This document shows, piece by piece, positions 15,618 through 22,373 of a DNA stretch of 22,373 nt. Below the pieces are notes generated by a model, which saw nothing but the letters and a program-made list of their open reading frames with translations, was not told the DNA's origin and searched no databases. Source of the stretch: Planctomycetota bacterium (GTDB taxonomy: Bacteria; Planctomycetota; Planctomycetia; Isosphaerales; Isosphaeraceae); NCBI GenBank assembly GCA_021777685.1, contig JAJYDH010000030.1, forward strand, positions 1 through 22,373, written 5' to 3'. Position 1 is the first letter of the stretch. The number at the start of each line of letters is the position of its first letter. The position numbers and the translations under genes were made by a program.

Positions 15618-16376
15618 TCAACGGGACCTCATCGAGGCGACCGTCCCCCGGACCGCCCGCAACGCCCGGCGGACCGCCAGCCGGGCGTGCCACCGGCCCG
15701 AGGTCAGGCGTTCGAGCGCGGCCCGAGGGCGGAGGTAGTAAGCGTCGATCCGGGCGATGTCGAAGGCGTCGTCATCGGCCGAGGCGTAGGCCAGCCTCGT
15801 GCCGAAGGCGGCGCCGTAGACCTTCGAAGCCTCGGCCCGGACCCGGGCATCGGCGGCTCCATAGGGGTAGGCCAGCAGCGGGCAGGGGCGGCCGATCAGT
15901 TGTTCGACCCGGTCGCGCGAGGACGCCAGCTCATCTCGGAGATCGGCCGGCGACAGCCGGTCGAGCCTCGCGTGCGAGCGGCCGTGCGAGCCGAACCGGA
16001 AGCCGAGCCTAGCGAGCGATTCGAGGTCCGACCGGCCGAGCAGGGGGCTCCGGGGGATGCCGGCCGGCTGGCCGGGCCAGGCGTTGTCGAGGCCGATCCG
16101 ATCGGCGACGAGGAAGACCGTGGCCGGGATCGCCAGCCGGGCCAGGCGGTCGGCGACGCCGAGGATCGACCGCAGGCCGTCGTCGAACGCCAGCGCGAAC
16201 CCCCGGTCGACCTCGGGCCGGCCGGCCTCGACCCACTCGCCGAGGTCGACGGCGCGAAAGCCGACCCCGAGGAGGGCGTCGAGGGTCTCGGCGAACCGGC
16301 CGGGCTCGGTCGAGGTCACGGCTCCGGTCGAGTCGATCGCGTGGTAGGTCAGGATCGGCAGGCCCTTCGCGGTCAT
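15618..16376 (-). CDS. Polysaccharide deacetylase (NodB/CE4 family)
   Basis: This 252-aa NodB-homology protein is expected to remove N-acetyl groups from an amino-sugar-containing glycan, using a divalent metal. It opens LPILTYHAID (6-15), the usual first strand of this subgroup. ALAFDDG (61-67) holds the catalytic base D65 and metal ligand D66, and SHGRSHARL (130-138) supplies H131 and H135. AYPYG (169-173) is the RxPY-equivalent loop, though arginine is replaced by alanine. No signal peptide is seen, so it may act in the cytoplasm on the lipid-linked precursor before flipping. The start at 16376 is fixed by an ATGA overlap with the dehydrogenase stop; longer frames upstream are shadows. It lies next to a sugar dehydrogenase and methyltransferase, consistent with tailoring of one sugar. 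Confidence 0.9.
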   Translation of the reverse strand: MTAKGLPILTYHAIDSTGAVTSTEPGRFAETLDALLGVGFRAVDLGEWVEAGRPEVDRGFALAFDDGLRSILGVADRLARLAIPATVFLVADRIGLDNAWPGQPAGIPRSPLLGRSDLESLARLGFRFGSHGRSHARLDRLSPADLRDELASSRDRVEQLIGRPCPLLAYPYGAADARVRAEASKVYGAAFGTRLAYASADDDAFDIARIDAYYLRPRAALERLTSGRWHARLAVRRALRAVRGTVASMRSR

Positions 16377-17491
16377 CGGCGATGCTCCCGGTCGCGGAGG
16401 ACCCGACGGCGGGCGCTGGTGGGCAGGTGGACGAGCAGGGGCTTGAGGTGGACCTCGTCTCCGGTCCGGTCGGACTGGTAGACGGCCTGGATCATCTCGG
16501 TCACTCGGCAGCCGTCCCAGCCGGACGCTCCCAGGCGGGGCTGGCCGCCGGAGGGGGATGCGAAGGCTTCCAGCTCGCGGACGATCGACAGCTCGCAGCC
16601 GAACCGGGCGCGGTGGACGCGGTCGGCGACGCGCTCGATCAGATAGCGGCGGTCGAGCTGGCAGCCGTCGGCGAGGCTCCCGGTGAGCCGCCAGGGGGCG
16701 GTCTCGATCTTCAAATATCCCTCGCTCCCCCGGACCTCGACGGTCAGGTAGCCGGCCCGGAGCGCCCAGCTCGCGTGCAGCTCGGCCACGGCGTTGTCGT
16801 GGTTGCGGAAGAGGCCGTAGCCCTCGGTCTCGCAGCCGGCGGGCAGGTGGACATCCTGGCGGACGAACCCCTTGGCCAGCACGACCTCGCCGAGGAACCG
16901 GCGGATCAGGTCGCAGGCGTGCGGGCCGTTGTCCATCAGGGTCCCGCCGCCGGAATGGGCGACCTCGGTGTGCCACGACTTGAGGAACTCGGGCGTCGCC
17001 AGGTGGCCGATCTGGGCCCGGACGCTCTCGACCCGGCCGATCGCCCACGAGCTGACCAGGGCCAGGGCGTCGCGGACGGGCGGGTAGAACCGGTGATTCA
17101 GGCCGGTCGAGAGCCGGAGCTTCGACTCGTCGGCGAGGATCGCCAGGGCCCGCGCCTCGTCGGCGCGGACGGTCAGCGGCTTCTCGCAGAGGACGTGCTT
17201 GCCGGCCTCCAGCGAGGCGCGGACGGCCTCGGCGTGGTCGCCGTGCGGCGTGGCGATCACGACGGCGTCGACCCCGCCCGATTCGAGCCCGACCTCGATG
17301 TCGGGCACCGCGACGACCCCGAGCCTCGCCGCGACGGCCTCGGCCAGGGCCGGGTCGCGGTCGGTCACGGCCACCAGCCGGAGCCGCTTCGTCCGCATCG
17401 CCGCCGCCGCCCGCTGGGCCCCGAGGAACCCGGTCCCCACCACCAGCAGGCCCATCGCCTTCCCGTTGGAGTCCATTTCCTGGCCTTTCAT
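16373..17491 (-). CDS. Gfo/Idh/MocA-family NAD(P)-dependent sugar oxidoreductase
   Basis: This 372-aa dehydrogenase probably oxidises or reduces a sugar or nucleotide sugar. The Rossmann fold begins LLVVGTGFLG (15-24), followed by VAVTDRDP, VDAVVIATPHGDHAEA and the family EKP motif (E103, K104, P105) in HVLCEKPLTV. The C-terminal half has GGGTLMDNGPHACDLIRRFLG, with the usual D-x3-H/D-type catalytic pair. The first ATG (17491) overlaps the upstream glycosyltransferase stop by ATGA. A second ATG at 17476 has AAAGG at good distance and lies nearer the first strand, so it may be the original start; the upstream gene reaches 17488 only because of its repeat-derived tail. It sits between glycosyltransferase and deacetylase genes, so a role in making a modified glycan sugar is likely. 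Confidence 0.9.
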   Translation of the reverse strand: MKGQEMDSNGKAMGLLVVGTGFLGAQRAAAAMRTKRLRLVAVTDRDPALAEAVAARLGVVAVPDIEVGLESGGVDAVVIATPHGDHAEAVRASLEAGKHVLCEKPLTVRADEARALAILADESKLRLSTGLNHRFYPPVRDALALVSSWAIGRVESVRAQIGHLATPEFLKSWHTEVAHSGGGTLMDNGPHACDLIRRFLGEVVLAKGFVRQDVHLPAGCETEGYGLFRNHDNAVAELHASWALRAGYLTVEVRGSEGYLKIETAPWRLTGSLADGCQLDRRYLIERVADRVHRARFGCELSIVRELEAFASPSGGQPRLGASGWDGCRVTEMIQAVYQSDRTGDEVHLKPLLVHLPTSARRRVLRDREHRR

Positions 17492-18552
17492 GCGAGTTGG
17501 GTCAGAGGATCATGAACCGGGGCCGAAACTGTTCTGCCCCCCTCTCCCTTTGGGAGAGGGCCGGGGTGAGGGTCGAGGCCGGTCGAGTGACGCCGATCGA
17601 GCCCCAACTTCCGGGCCGATGGCGATGCGGCGCCCCTCACCCCCGGCCCCTCTCCCAAAGGGAGAGGGGAGGAAGTCGAGCACGTCCCGGCCGCCTCGCC
17701 GATCGCCCACGCCGAGGCCAGCACCAAGAGGGACGGCACCGCCGGGAGCCAGGGCGCCAGGCCCATCCCTCGCGCCTTCAGGGCCGCCGCGATCCGGCCG
17801 CAGAGCAGGGGGGGGACCAGCGGACAGGCGGCCACCCGGGCGAGCCGCGCCATCGCCCCGATCCCCTTCGACCGCCCGGCGCCGTAGCGTCGCGCATGAA
17901 TCAAACGCTGCCGGGCCATCGACGCCAGGCCGACACCGCCTTCGAAGGTGACGACCGCCGACCCGGCCATCGCCAGCGAATGCCCTCGATCGCGCAAGGC
18001 CCGATGAACGTCAACCTCCCAGAAGCCATCAACCCACGCCGATTCGACCTCCATCAAGCGGTCGCGGCGATAGAGGGCGTTGTCGCCCGGCGGTTCGACC
18101 CGGTCGGGGTCGGGCAGGGGGGGAAAGTAGCCGGAATAGCGGAGCAGGGCCACGGCCCGGTCGGTCGCCGAGAGGCCCGATCCGGCCTCGATCGGCCCGC
18201 CCACGCACGCCGCGTCCGACCCGGCCAGCTTGTCCCTCAGGGCGACCATCCAGCCCTCGCGAGGCGTCATCTGCGCGGTCGAGAAGGCGACGAGGTCGGC
18301 CCCGGTCGCGAGCAGGCCGTCCCGCCAGAGTTCCGGCGCGAGCCGGCCGGCGGGCTTGCGGATCAACCGGACGTTGGCGAACCGCCGGGCCAGACCATCG
18401 GCCGCCGGGTCGCCCGAGGCGTCGACGAGCAGGACCTCGCCCGTCGGCCCGGCCTCGTCGGCGAACCGGGCGAGGCTCGCGCCGAGCCTGGGAGTCGCCG
18501 GGTCGGTCAGCGCGACGACCACGGCCAGGGTTTCGACCGGGAGCCGGCTCAT
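17488..18552 (-). CDS. Divergent GT2-like glycosyltransferase with repeat-encoded C-terminal tail
   Basis: This 354-aa protein has the GT-A/GT2 outline: a first strand with LAVVVALTDPATPRLGASLA (9-28), VLLVDASGDPAADGLARRF (40-58) in place of the usual VDDGS, and FWEVDVHRALRDRGH (177-191) resembling the GT2 ED motif region. The expected DxD near 90 is replaced by FSTAQMTP (90-97), so metal-dependent donor binding may be altered or lost. One hydrophobic C-terminal segment (about 266-288) may anchor it. Residues 293-341 come from palindromic element D. The start at 18552 is set by an ATGA overlap with the DUF362 gene; the longer frame upstream is its shadow. It may be an active but unusual transferase or a non-catalytic partner of the GT2 at 19697. 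Confidence 0.78.
   Translation of the reverse strand: MSRLPVETLAVVVALTDPATPRLGASLARFADEAGPTGEVLLVDASGDPAADGLARRFANVRLIRKPAGRLAPELWRDGLLATGADLVAFSTAQMTPREGWMVALRDKLAGSDAACVGGPIEAGSGLSATDRAVALLRYSGYFPPLPDPDRVEPPGDNALYRRDRLMEVESAWVDGFWEVDVHRALRDRGHSLAMAGSAVVTFEGGVGLASMARQRLIHARRYGAGRSKGIGAMARLARVAACPLVPPLLCGRIAAALKARGMGLAPWLPAVPSLLVLASAWAIGEAAGTCSTSSPLPLGEGPGVRGAASPSARKLGLDRRHSTGLDPHPGPLPKGEGGRTVSAPVHDPLTQLA
17533..17675. repeat. Palindromic element D (143 bp), inside a glycosyltransferase 3' end
   Basis: It has the same orientation as element C. The inner arms are CCCTCTCCC TTT GGGAGAGGG-type hairpins with compensating changes relative to B and C (TTT/AAA in place of TCC/GGA), which argues that stem pairing is conserved. 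The shared asymmetric centre (GCATCG...CATCGG and CACTCGACCGGCC on the minus strand) identifies it as the same family. It encodes residues 293-341 of the GT2-like protein. Confidence 0.9.
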
Positions 18553-19700
18553 CGTCGGGATTTCTCCGGGGCCAGTGAGGGCCGGACGTGCGGGGCGGGG
18601 ACGGCCGACTCGCGCCTCGGGCCGATCTCGGCCAGGCGGTCCCAGTGCCGCTGGATCGCGTCGTTCGAGTGGGGCACGCACCGGCGGGCGACCGAGGCGA
18701 GCGGGTCGCCGACGATCGCGATCCCGTCCAGGTCGGCCACGCCGAGCCCGGCGTCCTGGGCGTACTTGAGGTAGCCGATCCGGAGCGGGTCGAACCCCAT
18801 CACGGCCGCCGCCACGGCGTCGACCGCCACGGCGTCGACCCCCGCGACCACCGTCCTCAGCCCGATCGGCGTGCCGTGCCGGGGCCCCTCGCGGTGCATC
18901 GCGACGAAGCCGTCGACCACGCTGATATGAGGCTTCGCGACCCTCGACAGCGCGACGAGGTTCCGGTTCATCGCCTCGACCGACCGGAGGTAGCCCAGCT
19001 CGGCCGGCGAAAACGTCCGCCAGGCGTCGGGCCGGCCCTTCCCCTTGAGGGCGGACTGGACCTTGCGGACGCGGCCCATCGCGCGGGTCAGGCCGTTGAC
19101 GAGCGGGCTGTCCCCCTTGAGGAACTCGACGATCGGCCGCTTCCACCCCTTGTAGCCGTTGCCGCCCCCGGCGTGGCCGTGCATCATGATCCGGTCGTCG
19201 GGGTGGATGCTCGACAACATGTTCTTGAGGCTGAACGTGACCATCGACGTCACGTGAGTCTTCATCAACGCGAGCGAGACCCGGCAGGGGGCCGACGCGA
19301 CCGTCCTCGACACGCGGGCCGACAGCGGCGAGCCGTCGACGGCGGTCAGCTCGACGCGGTCCCAGGCCGATTCCTCGCGGTTCAGGTCGAGATACTCGAC
19401 CGGCCGGCCGGCCGTCTCCTGGCGGAAGCCGAATCGGTCGAAGCCGGCGGTGGCGTCGCTGGCCCCCTCGGCCACGACCACGCGCGAGGCGCCGGCGGCG
19501 AGCACGGCGTCGAGCGCGGCGGACAGGGTGTCGGCGTGGGTCGAGGGGAGTTGGCGGAGGTGGCTGACCAGGTTCGCCTTGACCAGGACGTCGGGCGTGA
19601 CCCGGGCCCGGAGGTCGTCGGCGATCAGCGCCAGGGCCTGGGCGACGGCCCCCCGGCGGTTGTCGGATCGGACGACGGCGACGGTCGGTTGTCGGGTCAT
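18549..19700 (-). CDS. DUF362 domain protein
   Basis: This 383-aa protein fits the DUF362 family of unknown biochemical role. Recognisable parts are VAVVRSDNRRGAVAQAL (7-23), the DVLVKANLVSH core strand (about 57-67), LSLALMKTH-like ALMKTHVTSMVTFSLKNM (about 168-185), and the C-terminal VVDGFVAMHREGPRHGTPIG and VAVDAVAAAVMGFDP motifs. It has only two cysteines and no C-x2-C-x2-C cluster, so it lacks the ferredoxin domain that some DUF362 proteins carry. No signal peptide or membrane helix is seen. It overlaps GT2 genes on both sides by ATGA (19697-19700 and 18549-18552), so it is embedded in the glycan operon and translated with it. The start at 19700 is set by this overlap. A redox or ligand-binding step in glycan assembly is possible, but not shown by sequence. 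Confidence 0.88.
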   Translation of the reverse strand: MTRQPTVAVVRSDNRRGAVAQALALIADDLRARVTPDVLVKANLVSHLRQLPSTHADTLSAALDAVLAAGASRVVVAEGASDATAGFDRFGFRQETAGRPVEYLDLNREESAWDRVELTAVDGSPLSARVSRTVASAPCRVSLALMKTHVTSMVTFSLKNMLSSIHPDDRIMMHGHAGGGNGYKGWKRPIVEFLKGDSPLVNGLTRAMGRVRKVQSALKGKGRPDAWRTFSPAELGYLRSVEAMNRNLVALSRVAKPHISVVDGFVAMHREGPRHGTPIGLRTVVAGVDAVAVDAVAAAVMGFDPLRIGYLKYAQDAGLGVADLDGIAIVGDPLASVARRCVPHSNDAIQRHWDRLAEIGPRRESAVPAPHVRPSLAPEKSRR

Positions 19701-20845
19701 CGGCTGGGGCTCCGTCTTCGACGCTTCGAAGGGTGTGGGGCCGTCGGGGCGACGCCCTCGGCGCGGTCGAGCCGGCGGCCCGAGGGGGCCGGGGCGCCCG
19801 CGAGATCCGGCTCCTTCGCGACGAGCCAGATCGCCCCGGCGATCACGACCGAGGCCCCGCAGCAGCAGTAATAGACCATGTGAACCCACGTCGAGGCGAC
19901 GGCGAACGCCACCCCCCGGCGACGGGCGAGGAAGCGGTAGAAGTCGCGGTTGATCCCGACGATCGCCGCCACGCTCAGCGGCAGCGCCGCGAGCAGCCAC
20001 GGGAGCCAGAATGCCCCGCTTGCCGCGAGCAGGCCAAGGCCCGTCGCGATCACGCACGCCCGCTGGGCCTTCGAGACGTTCAGGTCGGTCTCGACGACTC
20101 TCGACCGCTTCATCAAGAGCATCCAGGGGACCCCTCGGCGAAGGACGTCGGTCCGGACCATCTCGGCGAGGGTCCATCGCTTGAGGTGAGTCGCCTGGAC
20201 GTCGCGGGCGAGCACGATCCGGTGCCCGGCGCGGGAGAGCCGGTAGCCCAGCTCGATGTCCTCGATCGCCGGCCGCCGGTAGAGCTGGGGGTCGAAGCCG
20301 CCGGCCTCGATGAAGGCGTCGCGGCGGATCATCCCGCATCCGGTCCAGAAGGTGTGGGCCGGGCGGATGTCGTCCTCGAACCGGCCGCTCTGGTGGACGT
20401 AGTGGTGGAGCAGGTTCCGGAACCGGCTGACCAGCCCCGGCGCGGCGGGCGAGTCGTCATACGATCCGAACAGGCCGACGAGGCCGGGATCGGCCTCGAA
20501 CCGGGCCATCGCCCGGGCGATGGTGTCCGGGTGGACGGCGACGTCGGCGTCGAGGAAGAAGATCAGCGAGGATTCGGCCGCGATCGCGCCGAGGTTCCGG
20601 GCCGCGGCCGGGCCGAGCCTGGCCGGGTTGCGAATCACCCGGGCGCCGGAGGATTCGGCGAGGCCGGCGGTGTCGTCGGTCGAGCCATCGTCGACGACGA
20701 CCAGCTCGTAATCGGACCGGGAGGAGTCTCGAAGCCCTCGGAGGCAGCGCCCGAAGTCGCGACCCCCATTGTTCACGGGGATCACCACCGAGAGCGGCGG
20801 CCTCCGGGGCCTCGGGCTCGCCGGACCGGCGGGGAAATCATCCAT
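19697..20845 (-). CDS. GT2-family membrane glycosyltransferase, first gene of the glycan operon
   Basis: This 382-aa inverting GT-A enzyme probably transfers a sugar to a lipid-linked acceptor at the inner membrane. LSVVIPVNNGG (18-28), VVVDDGSTDDT (49-59), the DxD site D99-A-D101 in FFLDADVAV, and RPAIEDIELGYRLSRAG (191-207) with E195 and D196 form a complete catalytic set. The C-terminal part has two hydrophobic stretches (about 263-297 and 312-343) that should anchor it in the membrane, then a basic tail rich in Arg and Pro. The ATG at 20845 follows GAGGG seven bases upstream. It opens the operon behind a consensus-like promoter and overlaps the DUF362 gene. The architecture resembles dolichol-phosphate-type or AglE-like transferases with C-terminal helices; donor and acceptor are unknown. 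Confidence 0.92.
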   Translation of the reverse strand: MDDFPAGPASPRPRRPPLSVVIPVNNGGRDFGRCLRGLRDSSRSDYELVVVDDGSTDDTAGLAESSGARVIRNPARLGPAAARNLGAIAAESSLIFFLDADVAVHPDTIARAMARFEADPGLVGLFGSYDDSPAAPGLVSRFRNLLHHYVHQSGRFEDDIRPAHTFWTGCGMIRRDAFIEAGGFDPQLYRRPAIEDIELGYRLSRAGHRIVLARDVQATHLKRWTLAEMVRTDVLRRGVPWMLLMKRSRVVETDLNVSKAQRACVIATGLGLLAASGAFWLPWLLAALPLSVAAIVGINRDFYRFLARRRGVAFAVASTWVHMVYYCCCGASVVIAGAIWLVAKEPDLAGAPAPSGRRLDRAEGVAPTAPHPSKRRRRSPSR

Positions 20846-21010
20846 GAACGACCCTCGCCCGTCAAAACCCGCGTGCCGGCATGCGCCCCCATCCTTGGGG
20901 CCGCCCGAACACGCGCCTCGACCTCTCCGACGTCGGGACGGGCCTGAAAATCCGTGGTGTCGATCGGCCGATCCGCCGCCCCGTCGCCCGAGGTCGCGAC
21001 GTGCGGCGGG

Positions 21011-21039
21011 ACTTTAGCCGGAACCGCCTGGGCTGTCAA
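21011..21039 (-). promoter_or_regulatory. Candidate sigma70-type promoter of the glycan operon
   Basis: On the minus strand a perfect TTGACA (21039-21034) is followed after exactly 17 bases by TAAAGT (21016-21011, four of six matches). Predicted transcription would begin near 21004 and leave a leader of about 160 nt before the GT2 start at 20845. The remaining leader (20846-21003) is GC-rich with no ORF, riboswitch or terminator I can defend. The match is by eye only. Confidence 0.5.
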
Positions 21040-21088
21040 CGCGGGAAGAAATCGGATCGAGCCTCGCACGGACTCGCGGAGGCCGAGG

Positions 21089-21391
21089 TCACCTGAAATC
21101 CCCGAACCGCCCCTCGAACGCCTCGCGTTCCTCCTCCGGGAGCGACTCCAGCCACTCCCGCCCTTCGGGGGTCTCCAGCCACCGGCCGACCCTCGCCGCG
21201 TTTATCTGCTCGACCAGCCTGGCCAGGAGCAGGCCGAACAGGACGACGCCGACGACCACGATGGCGACCTGGAGCAGGACCGCCGCCGCCGAGCCCTTGC
21301 CGGGCATCGAGGCGATGTACGCCAGCGCCAGGAGCGGCAAGATCACCGCCCCGGCCGTGGCCAGCAGTGTCTTCGGCCTGATCCAGCTCAT
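21089..21391 (-). CDS. Small two-helix membrane protein of unknown function
   Basis: I do not recognise a family. The 100-aa product starts MSWIRPKTLLATAG and has two hydrophobic helices (about 8-26 and 33-55) joined by the short loop SMPGKGS. An acidic, soluble C-terminal part follows (about 56-100) with WLETPEGREWLESLPEEERE, which is probably helical and cytoplasmic or periplasmic depending on orientation. The start at 21391 is set by an ATGA overlap with the hemL stop at 21388, and longer upstream frames are shadows of hemL. It is thus probably translated with hemL. Beyond its stop the 243-base spacer carries the promoter of the glycan operon. Nothing in the sequence links it directly to tetrapyrrole synthesis. 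Confidence 0.72.
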   Translation of the reverse strand: MSWIRPKTLLATAGAVILPLLALAYIASMPGKGSAAAVLLQVAIVVVGVVLFGLLLARLVEQINAARVGRWLETPEGREWLESLPEEEREAFEGRFGDFR

Positions 21392-22373
21392 CCCCTCGCC
21401 GCCCGGAGGGCCTGGCCGGCCGCCTCGATGGTGTGGTCGACCTCGGCCTCGGTGTGGGCCGACGAGACGAAGGCGGCCTCGAACTGGCTGCACGGCAGGT
21501 AGACGCCCCTGGCCAGCATCTCCCAGAAGAACCGGCCGAAGAGGGCGGTGTCGGACCGCTTCGCGTCGTCGTAATCCCAGACCGGGCCGTCGTGGAAGAA
21601 CAGGGTGAGCATGCTGCCCACGCGCTGGACGACGTGCGGCACGCCCGCGTCGGACGCCGCCCTTTCGAGCCCCTCGGCCAGCCGGGCGGAGAGGGCTTCG
21701 AGCCGGTCGTAAGGGGGCTCGTCGCGGAGAATCTGGAGGGTGGTCAGCCCTGCGGCGACGGCCAGCGGGTTGCCCGAAAGCGTCCCCGCCTGGTAGATCG
21801 GCCCGGCCGGCGAGACGTGGTCCATGATCGAGGCCGACGCCCCATAAGCCGCCGCCGGAAGGCCGCCGCCGATGATCTTGCCCAGCGCCGTCAGGTCCGG
21901 AGTGATCCCGAACCGCTCCTGCGCCCCGCCCAGGGACAGCCGGAAGCCGGTCATGACCTCGTCGAAGACCAGGATCGCGCCATGCTTCGCGGTCAGCTCG
22001 CGGAGCGATTCGAGGTAGCCGGGCCGGGGCGGGACCAGACCCATGTTGCCCGCGACCGGCTCCAGCAGGACCGCCGCGACCTGCCCCGGATACCGTTCGA
22101 AGACCTCGGCGACGGCCTGGGTGTTGTTGAAAGGACAGATCACCGTGTCGGCCGCCGCGCCGGCGGTCACGCCCGGGCTGTTGGGCGTGCCGAGGGTGGT
22201 CGCGGCCGATCCCGCCTGGACGAGCAGGGCGTCGATGTGGCCGTGATAATGGCCGGCCATCTTGACGATCTTGTCCCGCCCCGTGACCCCCCGGGCCACC
22301 CGGACGCTCGACATCGCCGCCTCGGTCCCCGACGAGACGAACCGGACCTTCTCGATCGAGGGGACCGCCGCCG
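21388..22373 (-). CDS. hemL: Glutamate-1-semialdehyde 2,1-aminomutase, 5' part beyond window
   Basis: This PLP enzyme makes 5-aminolevulinate from glutamate-1-semialdehyde in the C5 route to haem. The visible 327 residues begin in frame at the window edge with VRFVSSGTEAAMSSVRVARG, the family substrate-binding and PLP-phosphate region. VKMAGHYHGHIDALLVQAGS, PFNNTQAV, LLEPVAGNMG, FDEVMTGFR (PLP-contacting Asp) and GKIIGGGLPAAAYG (Schiff-base lysine) follow in the expected order. The C-terminus is QLxxxExxFVSSAHTEAEVDHTI-like, as in GSA aminomutases and unlike ordinary class III aminotransferases. About 100 N-terminal residues are missing off the end of the window. The stop overlaps a small membrane-protein gene by ATGA. 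Confidence 0.96.
   Translation of the reverse strand, partial: AAVPSIEKVRFVSSGTEAAMSSVRVARGVTGRDKIVKMAGHYHGHIDALLVQAGSAATTLGTPNSPGVTAGAAADTVICPFNNTQAVAEVFERYPGQVAAVLLEPVAGNMGLVPPRPGYLESLRELTAKHGAILVFDEVMTGFRLSLGGAQERFGITPDLTALGKIIGGGLPAAAYGASASIMDHVSPAGPIYQAGTLSGNPLAVAAGLTTLQILRDEPPYDRLEALSARLAEGLERAASDAGVPHVVQRVGSMLTLFFHDGPVWDYDDAKRSDTALFGRFFWEMLARGVYLPCSQFEAAFVSSAHTEAEVDHTIEAAGQALRAARG

Noticed and set aside
13288..15738. Plus-strand open frame of 816 codons
   Set aside because: It is antisense to the flippase and methyltransferase, is rich in Arg, Pro and Gly, and has no recognisable domain.
12910..17675. CRISPR array suggested by recurring similar repeats
   Set aside because: The copies are 1.5-3 kb apart, about 144 bp long and internally palindromic, and lie inside genes, with no regular spacers or cas genes.
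18588..19871. Plus-strand open frame of 427 codons
   Set aside because: It lies antisense to the DUF362 gene and reads as Asp, Arg, Val, Gly-rich shadow sequence without motifs.
20846..21010. Riboswitch or attenuator in the glycan-operon leader
   Set aside because: No conserved riboswitch motif, leader peptide or terminator-antiterminator pair could be identified by reading.

Overview
The window is GC-rich, densely coded DNA that fits a planctomycete, probably of the Isosphaeraceae. That placement is inferred from the gene content, the base and codon use (strong preference for G or C at third positions) and the many dispersed palindromic elements; no rRNA or other phylogenetic marker is present. 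An LL-diaminopimelate aminotransferase (dapL) and a glutamate-1-semialdehyde aminomutase (hemL) agree with it. No tRNA, rRNA, CRISPR array or insertion-sequence transposase was seen.

Layout. Positions 1-5331: a small unrecognised protein, an MtfA-type M90 peptidase, and a divergent pair made of an efflux periplasmic adaptor (minus strand) and a TolC-like outer-membrane channel (plus strand), with no inner-membrane pump beside them. Several hairpin repeats lie between these genes, including two with perfect 30-bp and 36-bp arms. Positions 5332-6504: dapL. Positions 6791-9465: two convergent GT4 glycosyltransferases. Positions 9620-10765: one visibly AT-rich gene with a degenerate PD-(D/E)XK nuclease signature, probably acquired by transfer. 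Positions 10882-20845: a tightly packed nine-gene minus-strand operon. Positions 21089-22373: a small two-helix membrane protein and hemL, which is cut by the window end.

The operon reads, in transcription order: GT2 glycosyltransferase, DUF362 protein, divergent GT2-like protein, Gfo/Idh/MocA sugar dehydrogenase, NodB-type deacetylase, zinc-ribbon methyltransferase, Wzx-like flippase, second methyltransferase, GT4 glycosyltransferase. Seven of its eight junctions are ATGA or TGATG overlaps. The set looks like a pathway that builds, modifies and flips a glycan. No initiating sugar-phosphate transferase, polymerase or ligase is in view. A consensus-like promoter with a leader of about 160 nt precedes it.

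The most unusual feature is a family of 143-144-bp palindromic elements at 12910, 14408 and 17533, plus a related-looking element at 8021. They lie inside the coding ends of the flippase and two glycosyltransferases. Two copies are read in the same frame and add similar peptide tails to unrelated proteins, while the stop/start overlaps with the neighbouring genes remain intact.
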